Assembly: GCF_004023665.1 (NCBI RefSeq)
Contig: NZ_SAUF01000002.1
Location: 124,001-188,000, forward strand
Direction: 5' to 3'
Source of the DNA: Afifella aestuarii
Lineage (GTDB): Bacteria > Pseudomonadota > Alphaproteobacteria > Rhizobiales > Afifellaceae
DNA: 64,000 nt
Shown: in pieces, positions 34,746-42,637 of the stretch
Layout of the letters: each line of letters starts with the position of its first letter
Numbering within the stretch: position 1 is the stretch's first letter
Made by a program: the position numbers and the translations under genes
Notes under the pieces: generated by a model
Databases searched by the model: none
The model's input: the letters and a program-made list of their open reading frames with translations, nothing else
Told to the model about the DNA's origin: nothing

Positions 34746-35201
34746 ATGTCGGACGAGATGATGTGGCTGATCGGCCTCGGCGTGGCGTTTCTCGGTACCC
34801 TCGCCACCATCGTCGGCGGCGCCGTCATGCGCGACCGCCAACAGTCGGAAAAGATGCAAACGACGGAACGTCTCCTGTCGGGGAAGGTCGAGGACGGTCA
34901 CGAAAAGCTCGGCGAACGCATTCGCGAGGGTGACAACCGACTTGATGAAAGGATCAACCGCGTGCGCGACGAGCTCGCCGAGAGCTATGTGCGCCGGGTG
35001 GATCTCGAAGGCCATATCGCGCGCCTCGACAGCCAGTTGCAGGAGCTTCGCAGCGACGGCAAGGCGCAGAGCAAAGAAATGACGACCCGCATGGATGCGC
35101 AGCGTCAGGAAATGACGCAACGTTTTGATGCGCTGATGGCCGCAATCCAGTCGCCTCGGGCGCGGAAGAGTGCCCCGTCAGCGGCGGCTAAGAGAGTTTA
35201 G
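34746..35201 (+). CDS. Membrane-anchored coiled-coil protein
   Basis: 151 residues. One N-terminal membrane segment (MMWLIGLGVAFLGTLATIVG) followed by about 110 residues of heptad-rich coiled coil (HEKLGERIREGDNRLDERIN) and a basic end. Just after the spanins, so it may modulate lysis, but no family assignment is possible. Confidence 0.7.
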   Translation: MSDEMMWLIGLGVAFLGTLATIVGGAVMRDRQQSEKMQTTERLLSGKVEDGHEKLGERIREGDNRLDERINRVRDELAESYVRRVDLEGHIARLDSQLQELRSDGKAQSKEMTTRMDAQRQEMTQRFDALMAAIQSPRARKSAPSAAAKRV

Positions 35202-35322
35202 AGTCAGACAAGTCTATTGTTTTTATAAGTTAATCCTATGTGTATTCTATAATTCCACCTTTAACTTGCGCGTAACGTAAGAAGGGCATTCTATTTTTGT
35301 ATATATAGCGTTGGGAGATAAA

Positions 35323-35496
35323 ATGATCATATTTATCAAAGACGAACATATACCGTCGCCAGAGATGGCTGGGCCCCTCGCGGAAATGCTGTTCGAATTG
35401 TCGAAGCTATCGCGCTTGTACGGCTGGAACTTTCTTGCACACCTCATCGAGATGGCTCGCTTCGAGGCGCTGACGATCGAAGCGCGGGGCGACTAA
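35323..35496 (+). CDS. Small unknown protein in AT-rich island
   Basis: Fifty-seven residues, ATG 35323 after GGGAG (35313-35317). MIIFIKDEHIPSPEMAGPLA is followed by helices. The upstream 35202-35322 is markedly AT-rich and non-coding, probably holding the promoter of this gene; it overlaps the convergent nuclease gene by 4 bases. A moron-like insert of unknown function. Confidence 0.6.
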   Translation: MIIFIKDEHIPSPEMAGPLAEMLFELSKLSRLYGWNFLAHLIEMARFEALTIEARGD

Positions 35497-36032
35497 TCGG
35501 TGCCGCACCAGACGTTGCCTTCGTTGGGCCATCGCTGAGACAGGCCTTCCTCAATCAGCACCTGCCCCGCATCGCGACCGTCTGACAGACGGACGGTCGC
35601 CAACTCTCTGCCGAAATTGCCGCGTTCGTGTACCCACTCAATTGTGTAACCGTCGCTCATAAGTTCGCGGAGGCGATCACGTGCCCGTTCGCCGAGCTGT
35701 CTCTCGCGGATGCATGCGGCATGGCCGATCTCAGGCGTATCAACATCGATCGCGCGCCATTTGACGCCGGCTTCCCACCCGGTGTCGCCATCCACAACGC
35801 AGGTCACCTTACGAGCCGCTCGGTTTCCGCCAGTGCAGATCGGCAGCATCTCCCCTGCTGCTGCCGATGAAATCGCCACATCGGAGAGGATTGTGCGCCA
35901 GAGCACGATCCCCGGCGCGATAAGATTTGTCCAATAATAGAAGGCAAGAAACGCCGCGCCAAAGGCCAAAAATACGGCCCATTTGAGCCGCGCCGCACGG
36001 GTCCGCCCCTGCGCAGTTGCCTCCTCGATCAT
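35493..36032 (-). CDS. Membrane-anchored thermonuclease (SNase) family protein
   Basis: 179 residues from ATG 36032 (GGGGGA upstream). A positively charged N-terminus, then one membrane segment (AVFLAFGAAFLAFYYW, about 20-35), then a staphylococcal-nuclease fold: VDGDT, WRAIDVDTPEIGH, ERARDRL, FGRELATV, IEEGLSQRW, carrying the expected catalytic Arg and Glu positions. The charge rule puts the nuclease in the periplasm. Minus strand between late genes and Gam; probably expressed in the lysogen. Confidence 0.85.
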   Translation of the reverse strand: MIEEATAQGRTRAARLKWAVFLAFGAAFLAFYYWTNLIAPGIVLWRTILSDVAISSAAAGEMLPICTGGNRAARKVTCVVDGDTGWEAGVKWRAIDVDTPEIGHAACIRERQLGERARDRLRELMSDGYTIEWVHERGNFGRELATVRLSDGRDAGQVLIEEGLSQRWPNEGNVWCGTD

Positions 36033-36064
36033 TTCGATCCCCCTACCCAGACCAGGAGTAAGAC

Positions 36065-36595
36065 ATGCCGGCAAAGTCCATGCCGATCAAGAATGATGCT
36101 GCCTGCGCGGAGGCGATCGCGCGCATTGGTACGATCCGGGCCGACCTTGCTCGCATCGAAACGGAGAAGGCAAAGGCGGTGGCCAAGGCGGCAGCCGCGG
36201 CGGAGGAGACGGCGAGCCCGCTGCAGGAGGAGGAGGCCGGGCTCGTCGTCGCAGTAGAGGCTTATTGCGCCAAGGAGCGGAAACGTCTCACCGAAAACGG
36301 CAAGTCCAAGACGGCGGAGTTCAAGACGGGCAAGGTCGCCTGGCGCAAGGGCCAGGCAAAGCTCGTCATCGACCCGGCGCTCGAAGACAAGATCCTCGAC
36401 AAGCTCAAAAAGCTGCAGGGATTTACCAAGACGAAAATCGCGATCGACAGAAGCGCGGTGAAAACCTCACTCACCGACGATAAGGCCTCGCCGCTCAAAC
36501 GCATCAAGGGCCTGTCGATCGAGGAGGCGAAAGAGACGTTTTCCGTGACGCCGACCGGCGCGGAGCTTGCCGAGCGCAAGGATCTCGCAGCCTGA
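36065..36595 (+). CDS. gam: Host-nuclease inhibitor / DNA-end protector Gam (Mu type)
   Basis: 176 residues. Charged N-terminal coiled coil (IRADLARIETEKAKAVAKAA) and the family core KTAEFKTGKVAWRKGQAKLV (about 82-101), ending in KETFSVTPTGAELAERKDLA. Mu Gam binds double-strand DNA ends and shields them from RecBCD-type or AddAB nucleases. Starts 33 bp from the divergent nuclease gene with CAGGAG before its ATG. Confidence 0.92.
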   Translation: MPAKSMPIKNDAACAEAIARIGTIRADLARIETEKAKAVAKAAAAAEETASPLQEEEAGLVVAVEAYCAKERKRLTENGKSKTAEFKTGKVAWRKGQAKLVIDPALEDKILDKLKKLQGFTKTKIAIDRSAVKTSLTDDKASPLKRIKGLSIEEAKETFSVTPTGAELAERKDLAA

Positions 36596-36606
36596 CCTGA
36601 CACACT

Positions 36607-36684
36607 CCCCCGCCAGGTGATACAGTGGCGGGGGCCGGGCTGGTAACCCGGCCGCGGGGCCAGTTGGTAGCTGCGAAACCCCGC
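36607..36684 (-). ncRNA. Candidate structured RNA of three adjacent hairpins (C4-antisense-like)
   Basis: Three perfect stems follow each other: CCCCCGCCA/TGGCGGGGG (36607-36634), CCGGG/CCCGG (36635-36651), GCGGGG/CCCCGC (36654-36684). No open reading frame is convincing here. On the minus strand the loops read CTACCAACTGG and TTACCAG, recalling phage C4-type antisense RNAs; that resemblance is from memory and needs a covariance search. Strand uncertain. Confidence 0.4.
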
Positions 36685-36762
36685 ACGACGTGACCATCGG
36701 ATAACGTCGCCCCGCCGCTGCGCGCAGCGCGCCGAGCGTCTGTCATCCAGGACATCTTTGCA

Positions 36763-37581
36763 ATGGTCGAAACCCTCCGGCCCGTGCCCCAGGCGCGGGC
36801 CGTTGCTCCTTATGTGGGCGGCAAAAGGCAGCTTTCCCGCCGAATTGCCGCGCAAATCGAGGCAACTCCCCACTCACTTTATGCGGAAGTTTTTGCCGGC
36901 ATGGCCGGCGTTTTTTTTAAGCGACGGCTGGCGCCGAAAGTTGAAGTGCTGAACGATCTCGACCGAGACGTTAGCAATCTCTTCCGCGTCCTACAGAATC
37001 ACCCGGCGGCGCTTATGGATCTCCTCGGCTGGCAACTCGCCAGCGTCGACGAGTTCAAGCGGCTCATCGGCCAGGACCCGGAATATCTGACGGATCTGCA
37101 GCGCGCCGCGCGCTTTCTTTTCCTTCAGCGTCTCGCTTTCGGCGGCAAGGTTGTCGGGCAGAATTTCGGGCGTGTTCGACGCGATCCGGCCCGGTTCCGC
37201 CCAGAAGCGCTCAAGCCGATCCTTGAAGCTGCGCACCGCCGCCTGCAGGGTGTCTGGATCGACTGCCTGTCGTGGGAGGTCTTTCTCGATCGGTGGGACA
37301 GGCCGGACGCGCTCTTCTATCTCGATCCGCCCTATTGGGGCACCGAGCACTATTACGGCGAGGGGCTCTTTTCGCGCTCCGACTTTGCCCGCCTGGCCGC
37401 GCGTCTTTCGGCGCTGCAAGGTCGCTTCATCCTCTCCATCAACGACGTGCCCGAGATCCGGCAGCTATTCAGTGCTTTCGATTTCGAGGAGGTCGATGTC
37501 ACATATTCCTTGCAGGGCTCATCGAATGACGTCAGAGCCGGGGAGCTGATTATCTCGGGGGGCGGAGACGGCAGCCAATGA
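36763..37581 (+). CDS. D12-class N6-adenine DNA methyltransferase (Dam-like) 1
   Basis: 272 residues. SAM-binding VGGKRQLSRRIAAQI (about 19-33), the motif AEVFAGMAGVFF, and the catalytic FYLDPPYWG near residue 187. Resembles phage D12 methylases acting on a short recognition site. No partner restriction gene, so it probably protects phage DNA or alters host methylation. Confidence 0.9.
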   Translation: MVETLRPVPQARAVAPYVGGKRQLSRRIAAQIEATPHSLYAEVFAGMAGVFFKRRLAPKVEVLNDLDRDVSNLFRVLQNHPAALMDLLGWQLASVDEFKRLIGQDPEYLTDLQRAARFLFLQRLAFGGKVVGQNFGRVRRDPARFRPEALKPILEAAHRRLQGVWIDCLSWEVFLDRWDRPDALFYLDPPYWGTEHYYGEGLFSRSDFARLAARLSALQGRFILSINDVPEIRQLFSAFDFEEVDVTYSLQGSSNDVRAGELIISGGGDGSQ

Positions 37582-37616
37582 TGGTATGCTGCCCGCTTGC
37601 AGTACAGGAGGGGCAG

Positions 37617-38003
37617 GTGACGGATCGTTCCGCGGGTATCGTTGGGCAGGCGGCTATCTCTGCTGTCTCGGCTATTATTGGCGGCCTCATTGTAGCAGTT
37701 CCGAGCTATCTAACCCGCGACCGGGAACTCGATGTTAAAATGGTGGAGATCGCCGTTGGCATCCTAGCCCAAGAGCCGAAAGAGAATATCGCGCCTGCCC
37801 GCAAATGGGCCGTTGACGTAATCGCGCAATACTCCAGAGTGGCTCTTTCGCCGGAGGTCCGCAATGCACTGACGACCGGTCAAGCTATTGGACCAGATTG
37901 GCTTGATCTCGTCGATCCGAGGAAACTTCCGGGACCGCTCGAAATGTCCCCGGGGGTGATTCATCCCGACGCTGTCGTCCCCAACGGTGCGATCCCCAAA
38001 TAA
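37617..38003 (+). CDS. Unknown membrane protein, 128 aa
   Basis: GTG 37617 with AGGAGG 5 bases upstream; an upstream ATG at 37578 overlapping the methylase stop is less well spaced. One membrane segment (IVGQAAISAVSAIIGGLIVA) and a soluble acidic C-terminus. No family recognised. Last plus-strand gene before the convergent minus module. Confidence 0.6.
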   Translation: MTDRSAGIVGQAAISAVSAIIGGLIVAVPSYLTRDRELDVKMVEIAVGILAQEPKENIAPARKWAVDVIAQYSRVALSPEVRNALTTGQAIGPDWLDLVDPRKLPGPLEMSPGVIHPDAVVPNGAIPK

Positions 38004-38063
38004 CAGAAGAAGCATTATCGCGCCGGCGGACTGCCCAGGCGGGGCAGGGGACAGCGGAGAGGA

Positions 38064-38327
38064 TCACCCGCAAAGCGCTCTGGCCTTCGCTGTTTCATCG
38101 GTGAGGGGCGGAAGTGGCCACCATCCGGCAAGCCACTCATCCCCGATCGCTTGCCCGGGATACAGCGCCCAACCAAGCTCAAGGCCAATATTCCGCGTCC
38201 TCCCCATATTGCGGGCAACGAAACGCCGGCTCGACAGATGAGCCCATCGCGGATCCTCAATCTCTCCCGTGAGAACAAGGATCTCTGTTCCGTCTCGGGG
38301 CGCTTCACTGATCGGGCGCATGCTCAT
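38064..38327 (-). CDS. Small conserved phage protein, 87 aa
   Basis: Begins MSMRPISEAPRDGTEILVL and ends with a Trp/Pro-rich segment (DEWLAGWWPLPPL); this layout is common in phage proteins of unknown role (DUF551-like). Its start overlaps the stop of the gene upstream (ATGA). Last gene of the minus-strand module. Confidence 0.7.
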   Translation of the reverse strand: MSMRPISEAPRDGTEILVLTGEIEDPRWAHLSSRRFVARNMGRTRNIGLELGWALYPGQAIGDEWLAGWWPLPPLTDETAKARALCG

Positions 38328-39115
38328 GGCACAAGCCTCGCTTCCGCGGCTTCCATGTCGGCCGCATTGCCGCTGTCTTCAGCCTTGCTTCGGTCGAAAG
38401 CGTCCAGCGGGTCCGCATCCTCCGGCAGATCGAGCGCAGCGCGAAGCTGCTCCTCTTGCCGGGCCACGCGCTGGCGAAGCTCCGCCTCCCGTCGCGCTTG
38501 AACAACGACATCCGCCTCCGACGCTACCGCCGGCGTCTCGATCGCGCGGCGCCAGCGGAGGAGCTTTTCGTCGGCGTGCGCCTTTCGCTTCGCCATCTCC
38601 GCCTCATCCGGCGGCGGGGGCTCTTCGGTGGCGCGCAGGAGCCGGTCGATGACGGCGCGCTCGCAGGCAAAGGGTTCGGCCATGCGCCGGACGAGCCGGG
38701 CGAGCTGCGGCGGGGTGGGGGCGTAATCGGTGGAGAGCCCCGAACGGTCCTGGAAGAACGCCTGCCGCGCCGCGACGGCGGCAAAGAGCGGCACGCCGTC
38801 GAGCGCCTCGAAATAGGCCTCGGCCCGAAAGGCCGCCGTCTCGGCGGACACGGGCATCAATTGCAGGATCGGGTTGATCAGCTCCTCGCCGAGCTCGCGC
38901 GGTGTGGCCGGCCGCAGCGACCGCTCCAGGACCGACATATGGCGACCGAGCCCGATGCGCTCCTCGCGCGTCAGTCCGCATCCCGCCCGCCACTTACCCT
39001 CCACCATGCGACCGTCGACACGCGGCGAGAGCAACGGCGGCGGCGATCGCCTCGGCGCGGCTTTCTCCCCGGTTTCGACGGGGCGCACGATCTGCTGATA
39101 TTCCCTCGTCGCCAT
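38324..39115 (-). CDS. Unknown phage protein in replication module, 263 aa
   Basis: ATG 39115 with a strong AGGAGG, inside the last 122 bp of the initiator gene. Mostly helical; Pro/Arg-rich N-terminus, then ELGEELINPILQLMPVSAET and a C-terminal coiled coil (RREAELRQRVARQEEQLRAA). Its place right after an O-like initiator is where helicase loaders (lambda P) are encoded; that role is inference without a motif. Confidence 0.65.
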   Translation of the reverse strand: MATREYQQIVRPVETGEKAAPRRSPPPLLSPRVDGRMVEGKWRAGCGLTREERIGLGRHMSVLERSLRPATPRELGEELINPILQLMPVSAETAAFRAEAYFEALDGVPLFAAVAARQAFFQDRSGLSTDYAPTPPQLARLVRRMAEPFACERAVIDRLLRATEEPPPPDEAEMAKRKAHADEKLLRWRRAIETPAVASEADVVVQARREAELRQRVARQEEQLRAALDLPEDADPLDAFDRSKAEDSGNAADMEAAEARLVP

Positions 39116-40187
39116 CCTCTTTCCTCCTGAAAAACCTGATGTTTCCGTGCCCGTCCGCCGCAGGCACCTGCACCGTCCGGCGCTCGCGCGCCTCCGTCAC
39201 GGCGGCGGCAAAATACGACCAGGTGCGCACCGAGCCGGGCGGTCGCCGGAGCGCCACGGCCCGGATCGCCGGCAGAATGTCGGCCTCAAGCGAGCACCCG
39301 GCGGCAAGCCAGCGGAGCGGTTCGGCCGGGTCGGCGAGATGCGGCCCCGCCATCAGGGCCGGACCGGCCGCCTCGCGAAGACGGGCGAGAAGCTCCCCCG
39401 GCGAGACCGGAATGTCTCCCCTGGTGTTTTCGGCTCCGCTCGCTTTTTCGGGCCAGTTCGTTTTTTCGGGCACGCGCAAAGCAGCAGCAGAATCTCCCGA
39501 AAGGGAGATCTCCGTTGTTGGGGGCGCGCGTCGCGTGCGCACGCGTATGGTGCCACCCTGAGGGTGGCACCCCCTGCCACCCTGAGGGTGGCACCCCTGC
39601 CTCCCTGGAGGTGGCACCCCCCTGTCTCCAGATGATTGAGACGGGGAGGCAAGAGCCTCGCTTTCGGGAGACGGCACTCCCTTGAGACGAGACGGCCCGG
39701 CGGAAACGGCATCCATTTCCGGGCCATGTCGTCGACGGTCTGGCAGAGCGGCATCTGACCAGACCTGCGGCGGAACGGCATCCGCCAGGGGAACGGCATC
39801 CCCATGAGCGGGAACGGCATCCCGCCTCTCGGTCAGGACGGCACCCGACGCGAACAGATCGTATTGCTGGGCCGAGAACTCGACCGGGATTCCGGGCGCC
39901 TCGCGGCGAATGCGGTAGCGGCAGGCCTGGCCGGCGCCTTTGCCGGAGCGGATCTCGATCCAGCCGGTCTGTTCGAGGAGATAGAGCGCTGCCTGCAGCG
40001 TCTTGCGCGACACCGAGAGCTCGTCCGCCATCGTCTTCTGTTTGCGCGAACACCAGCCCGTCTTGGTCGAGGCCGCCTCGGCAATGAGCAACAACGCGTC
40101 CTTGGCGCTCGGCGTCAGCCGCCGGTCGCGGGCGACGCCGCGCGGCAGGATGGCGAGCCTTGGCCCTGATGTTTTGGGGCCCGTCAT
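38994..40187 (-). CDS. Replication initiator, O-like with N-terminal winged helix
   Basis: 397 residues. N-terminal helix-turn-helix: LTPSAKDALLLIAEAAS, then TMADELSVSRKTLQAALYLL and GWIEIRSGKGAGQACRYRI (about 25-95). The middle (about 115-225) is a repetitive Pro/Gly linker (DAVP repeats and GCHPQGG repeats) whose DNA forms two iteron sets. A helical C-terminal domain around RWLAAGCSLEADILPAIRAV. The layout copies lambda O, whose gene contains the origin. Its start overlaps the methyltransferase stop (ATGA). Confidence 0.75.
   Translation of the reverse strand: MTGPKTSGPRLAILPRGVARDRRLTPSAKDALLLIAEAASTKTGWCSRKQKTMADELSVSRKTLQAALYLLEQTGWIEIRSGKGAGQACRYRIRREAPGIPVEFSAQQYDLFASGAVLTERRDAVPAHGDAVPLADAVPPQVWSDAALPDRRRHGPEMDAVSAGPSRLKGVPSPESEALASPSQSSGDRGVPPPGRQGCHPQGGRGCHPQGGTIRVRTRRAPPTTEISLSGDSAAALRVPEKTNWPEKASGAENTRGDIPVSPGELLARLREAAGPALMAGPHLADPAEPLRWLAAGCSLEADILPAIRAVALRRPPGSVRTWSYFAAAVTEARERRTVQVPAADGHGNIRFFRRKEDGDEGISADRAPRRNRGESRAEAIAAAVALAACRRSHGGG
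39551..39646. repeat. Iteron set A in the initiator gene (four units, 23-25 bp)
   Basis: Units begin at 39551, 39575, 39598 and 39623. The first two contain the perfect palindrome TGCCACCCTGAGGGTGGCA; the third and fourth are degenerate (TGCCTCCCTGGAGGTGGCA; TGTCTCCAG...). They are followed at 39430-39475 by T-rich segments (CTTTTTCGGG, GTTTTTTCGGG), a possible unwinding region. Confidence 0.6.
39671..39843. repeat. Iteron set B in the initiator gene (ACGGCA repeats)
   Basis: ACGGCA cores occur at 39671, 39706, 39775, 39793, 39814 and 39838, several within the longer GGAACGGCATCC and mostly 18-24 bp apart. They encode the DAVP protein repeats, but the base-level identity, including silent positions, suggests binding sites for the initiator. 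Confidence 0.5.
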
Positions 40188-40951
40188 GCGGCCGCCTCGT
40201 CCGAAAGACCCCCCGAGGGGCCAAAGACAAACAGCTTTCCCAGGTCGAGGTTCGGCGTCGGCGCCGCGTCGCTGAAAAGATAACCGTGGCGCGCAAAAAA
40301 CGCATTGCCATCGGCCTTGCTGCGCCATGCCGCCCCTCGGGGCAGCGACTCGGACGTGCTCGACCACAAAAACCAGGCATGGTTCTGGCTCGGCCCGTCT
40401 TTGAGCTGCGGCAGGTTCACCCAACGAATGCGGTTGAGAAGCGCAACCTTTCCAAGATAGTTCGGGCAGTCGCGAAAGAGGTGCGTCCGCGTGGCGCCGC
40501 TGTCGAAATCGACCTGCAGCAGCATGGCGAGCGAGCCGCCGCGAAACGCCAGCATGGCGAGCGCCCGCTCGACTGCGGCGAGCGCGAGGCGCCCGCCCGG
40601 CCCATAGGGCGGATTGGTGACGATCGCGCCGATGTTCCGGCGTGCCGCATCGGCGAGCGGCGCCTGAAAAAAATCCCGGCGCTCGACGGCGACAGGCGCG
40701 ACGCAGTGGAGGTCTGACGATGCAAGCGGCGCGATGTCGGAGCCGACGAGGTGGCGATGCTGGGCCATGCCCAGCGCCGCCAGGATATGGCCGCCGCCGG
40801 CAAAGGGATCGGCGATTGCGACCGGCTGCGGCATGATCTGAGGCGAGGGCAGAAACCCCGCCGGCAGAGCGGAGAGCAGCGCCCCCGTCACCCAGAAAGG
40901 CGTGAAATAGCGGTCGTGTTCCGAGCGGCGATAGGCGCTTTTCGCTCTCAT
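40184..40951 (-). CDS. N6-adenine methyltransferase-like protein (NPPY)
   Basis: 255 residues. Begins MRAKSAYRRSEHDRYFTPFW; SAM pocket VAIADPFAGGGHILAALGM (about 47-65), acidic GSDIAP, and catalytic IVTNPPYGPGGR near residue 112. The order is that of gamma-type adenine methylases. It lies in the minus-strand module between GcrA-like and initiator genes. A DNA target is likely; RNA or protein cannot be excluded. Confidence 0.8.
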   Translation of the reverse strand: MRAKSAYRRSEHDRYFTPFWVTGALLSALPAGFLPSPQIMPQPVAIADPFAGGGHILAALGMAQHRHLVGSDIAPLASSDLHCVAPVAVERRDFFQAPLADAARRNIGAIVTNPPYGPGGRLALAAVERALAMLAFRGGSLAMLLQVDFDSGATRTHLFRDCPNYLGKVALLNRIRWVNLPQLKDGPSQNHAWFLWSSTSESLPRGAAWRSKADGNAFFARHGYLFSDAAPTPNLDLGKLFVFGPSGGLSDEAAA

Positions 40952-41355
40952 GTTTTGCGCCCCTCCGCGAGCAGGCGATGGAGACGGAAGAGCCGATCGT
41001 CCGGCAGGGTGAGCGCGGCGCGCACCGGATCCTCGCGAAAGCGATCCCAGGCCTCCTCCTCCGCGTCGATGACATCGGCCTCGACGAGGACATGCCGGTC
41101 GAGCGCGAAGAGCCTGGCGAGATCGGAGCGGAAGCGCAGCGCCGCTGCCGTTCCGGGTTCCTGGCGCTGCCATAGCGTGGATATCCCGTGCCGCCGGCAA
41201 ATGGCGAGCACAGCTGAACGGCTCGGCGCGCCGACTGCCTCGGCGATCTCGCGCCCCGTGCGTGCGCCCGCCGCGATCGCCGTCCGGACGGCTTCGGCTT
41301 TCTCGTCCGGATCCCTCAGAGCCCACGCCTCGGCCTCTCTGGAACACCAGCTCAT
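40948..41355 (-). CDS. GcrA-like helix-turn-helix protein, short form
   Basis: 135 residues. The N-terminal part (KAEAVRTAIAAGARTGREIA, then EAVGAPSRSAVLAICRRHGIS) has the spacing of the GcrA DNA-binding domain. The rest is helical and lacks the Cys/His segment of full GcrA. Tandem with a longer GcrA-like gene, ATGA overlap on both sides. Confidence 0.6.
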   Translation of the reverse strand: MSWCSREAEAWALRDPDEKAEAVRTAIAAGARTGREIAEAVGAPSRSAVLAICRRHGISTLWQRQEPGTAAALRFRSDLARLFALDRHVLVEADVIDAEEEAWDRFREDPVRAALTLPDDRLFRLHRLLAEGRKT

Positions 41356-41954
41356 GCGGCTTCCTCGCCCGCCGCCGGCCTCTCCGCTGCTGGGGCCGCG
41401 CTGCGGCGCTCGTAGAACCGGGCGCGATGGGCGGCGCAGAAATGCGGCCCGTCTTCCTTTTCCACGGGCGCGCCGCAACAACGGCGCTGTTCGATCGGCG
41501 CTGCGTCGAGAAGCGCGGCGCATTGGCGGGGCGTGCGCTCGAGGAAGAGCACCCCGATTCCGCCGAGAGGTTCGGGGACCCCGTCGGACACATGCGGGGC
41601 GCGGTCGGACATATGGCCGGACACATCGTCGGACGCTTTGCCTCTCGGGGATACGGGGCCGGGCAAGGGCGCGGCCGGGGCAGTGGCCGGGGCAGCGGGC
41701 GGCTTCCGCCCGCGCGGCCGTCCGAGGCCGCCTTGCACCCCCGGAAGGTCGATCTTTGCCCGCTTGCACACGCCGATGATGGCGTTGCGCGACGGCACGC
41801 CGAGCGCCTCGGCGATCTCGTTGGCGCTGCCGGCACCCTCCGCGATCGCCGCTTCCACCGCACGCGCCTTCTGGTCAGGCCGCATCTCTCTCCAGCTGAG
41901 GCGATCCATGTCGTCCATCCCCGGCTCTCCCCCCATCATCGGCTCTCCCCCCAT
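41352..41954 (-). CDS. GcrA family regulator
   Basis: 200 residues from ATG 41954 (overlaps upstream stop, TGATG); a start at 41918 is also possible, since a GATGGGGGGAGAGCC repeat creates several. N-terminal EGAGSANEIAEALGVPSRNA, then IIGVCKRAKI, is the GcrA helix-turn-helix. After a Pro-rich linker the C-terminus has PRQCAAL...RRCCGAPVE...HFCAAHRARFYE, the Cys/His signature of GcrA. Host GcrA with sigma-70 activates promoters carrying methylated adenine sites. Confidence 0.75.
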   Translation of the reverse strand: MGGEPMMGGEPGMDDMDRLSWREMRPDQKARAVEAAIAEGAGSANEIAEALGVPSRNAIIGVCKRAKIDLPGVQGGLGRPRGRKPPAAPATAPAAPLPGPVSPRGKASDDVSGHMSDRAPHVSDGVPEPLGGIGVLFLERTPRQCAALLDAAPIEQRRCCGAPVEKEDGPHFCAAHRARFYERRSAAPAAERPAAGEEAA

Positions 41955-42445
41955 CACCGGCTGTCCCCGCTATCCGCCAGCCGCTTCTGCAGGCGCAGGA
42001 GCGCGTGGCTCGCTTCCTCCACCTCGATGAGGCAGTGCTTGCGTTCGCGTGTGTCGATCTTGCCGTCGGCGAGGGCTTCCAGAAGCGCCACGCTCGCCTC
42101 CGCGGTTTCGCGGGTGACGCCGGCGAGGAGCGCCGACCAGTCCGCTCGCGGCGCATCCTCGCTCTCGCCAAACGGGCGGAGCTCATAGCCTTGGAGCGCG
42201 GCGAGCGTTGCCAGGATCACCGGCTTGCCGGAGGCGCGGTCGACCTCCAGCGCAATGTCGAGCGGCATGAAGCGGCCGGAAAACTCGTCACCGGCCGAAG
42301 CGTATTTCGACAAGGCCGGATGCTGCACGCGGGTCGCATGCTGCACGCATTCCGCGCCGCCCGCCTCGCGCAGCGCGCGGCCGGTGGCCGCCTTGAGCCG
42401 GGCGCGCTCGGCTTCTGTCGTAAGACGTGTGCGGTCTGAACTCAT
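41954..42445 (-). CDS. CII-like regulatory protein
   Basis: 163 residues. LKAATGRALREAGGAECVQH, then VQHPALSKYASAGDEFSGRFMPL and IALEVDRASGKPVILATLA, fit the phage CII (CP76) family of lambdoid-like control proteins. The C-terminus is a helical bundle (EASVALLEALADGKIDTRER). It lies after a terminator downstream of the cro-like gene, just as lambda cII follows tR1. Confidence 0.7.
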   Translation of the reverse strand: MSSDRTRLTTEAERARLKAATGRALREAGGAECVQHATRVQHPALSKYASAGDEFSGRFMPLDIALEVDRASGKPVILATLAALQGYELRPFGESEDAPRADWSALLAGVTRETAEASVALLEALADGKIDTRERKHCLIEVEEASHALLRLQKRLADSGDSR

Positions 42446-42510
42446 CTCAGTCTCACGATGCGGAAAGATTGGAGGGCGCCGGTTCCGTGACCGGACGCGT
42501 CCTGCGTGGT

Positions 42511-42556
42511 GAAAAAGAAAAGAGCCGGGGCGCCGCGCGAGAGACGGCGCCCCGGC
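42511..42556 (-). terminator. Strong terminator between cro-like and CII-like genes (tR1-like)
   Basis: Perfect 12-bp stem GCCGGGGCGCCG (42524-42535) / CGGCGCCCCGGC (42545-42556). On the minus strand it is followed by TCTTTTCTTTTTC. It would stop early leftward transcription unless antitermination occurs. The gene-free stretch 42446-42637 shows nothing else clear. Confidence 0.85.
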
Positions 42557-42637
42557 AGTCGGCCGGGAGCACGTCCGGCTGGGAGGCGCGGGGAGGATGG
42601 CGAGAGGGGGCCAGGAAAGAGACGGCAAGCATCGTCG

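Noticed and set aside
36504-36755. Minus-strand 83-codon frame over the three hairpins
   Set aside because: Better explained by RNA structure; no folded-protein pattern and no good ribosome-binding site.
39551-39646. Short regular repeats suggesting a CRISPR array
   Set aside because: Units are contiguous, palindromic and inside a coding gene, with no unique spacers; read as iterons.
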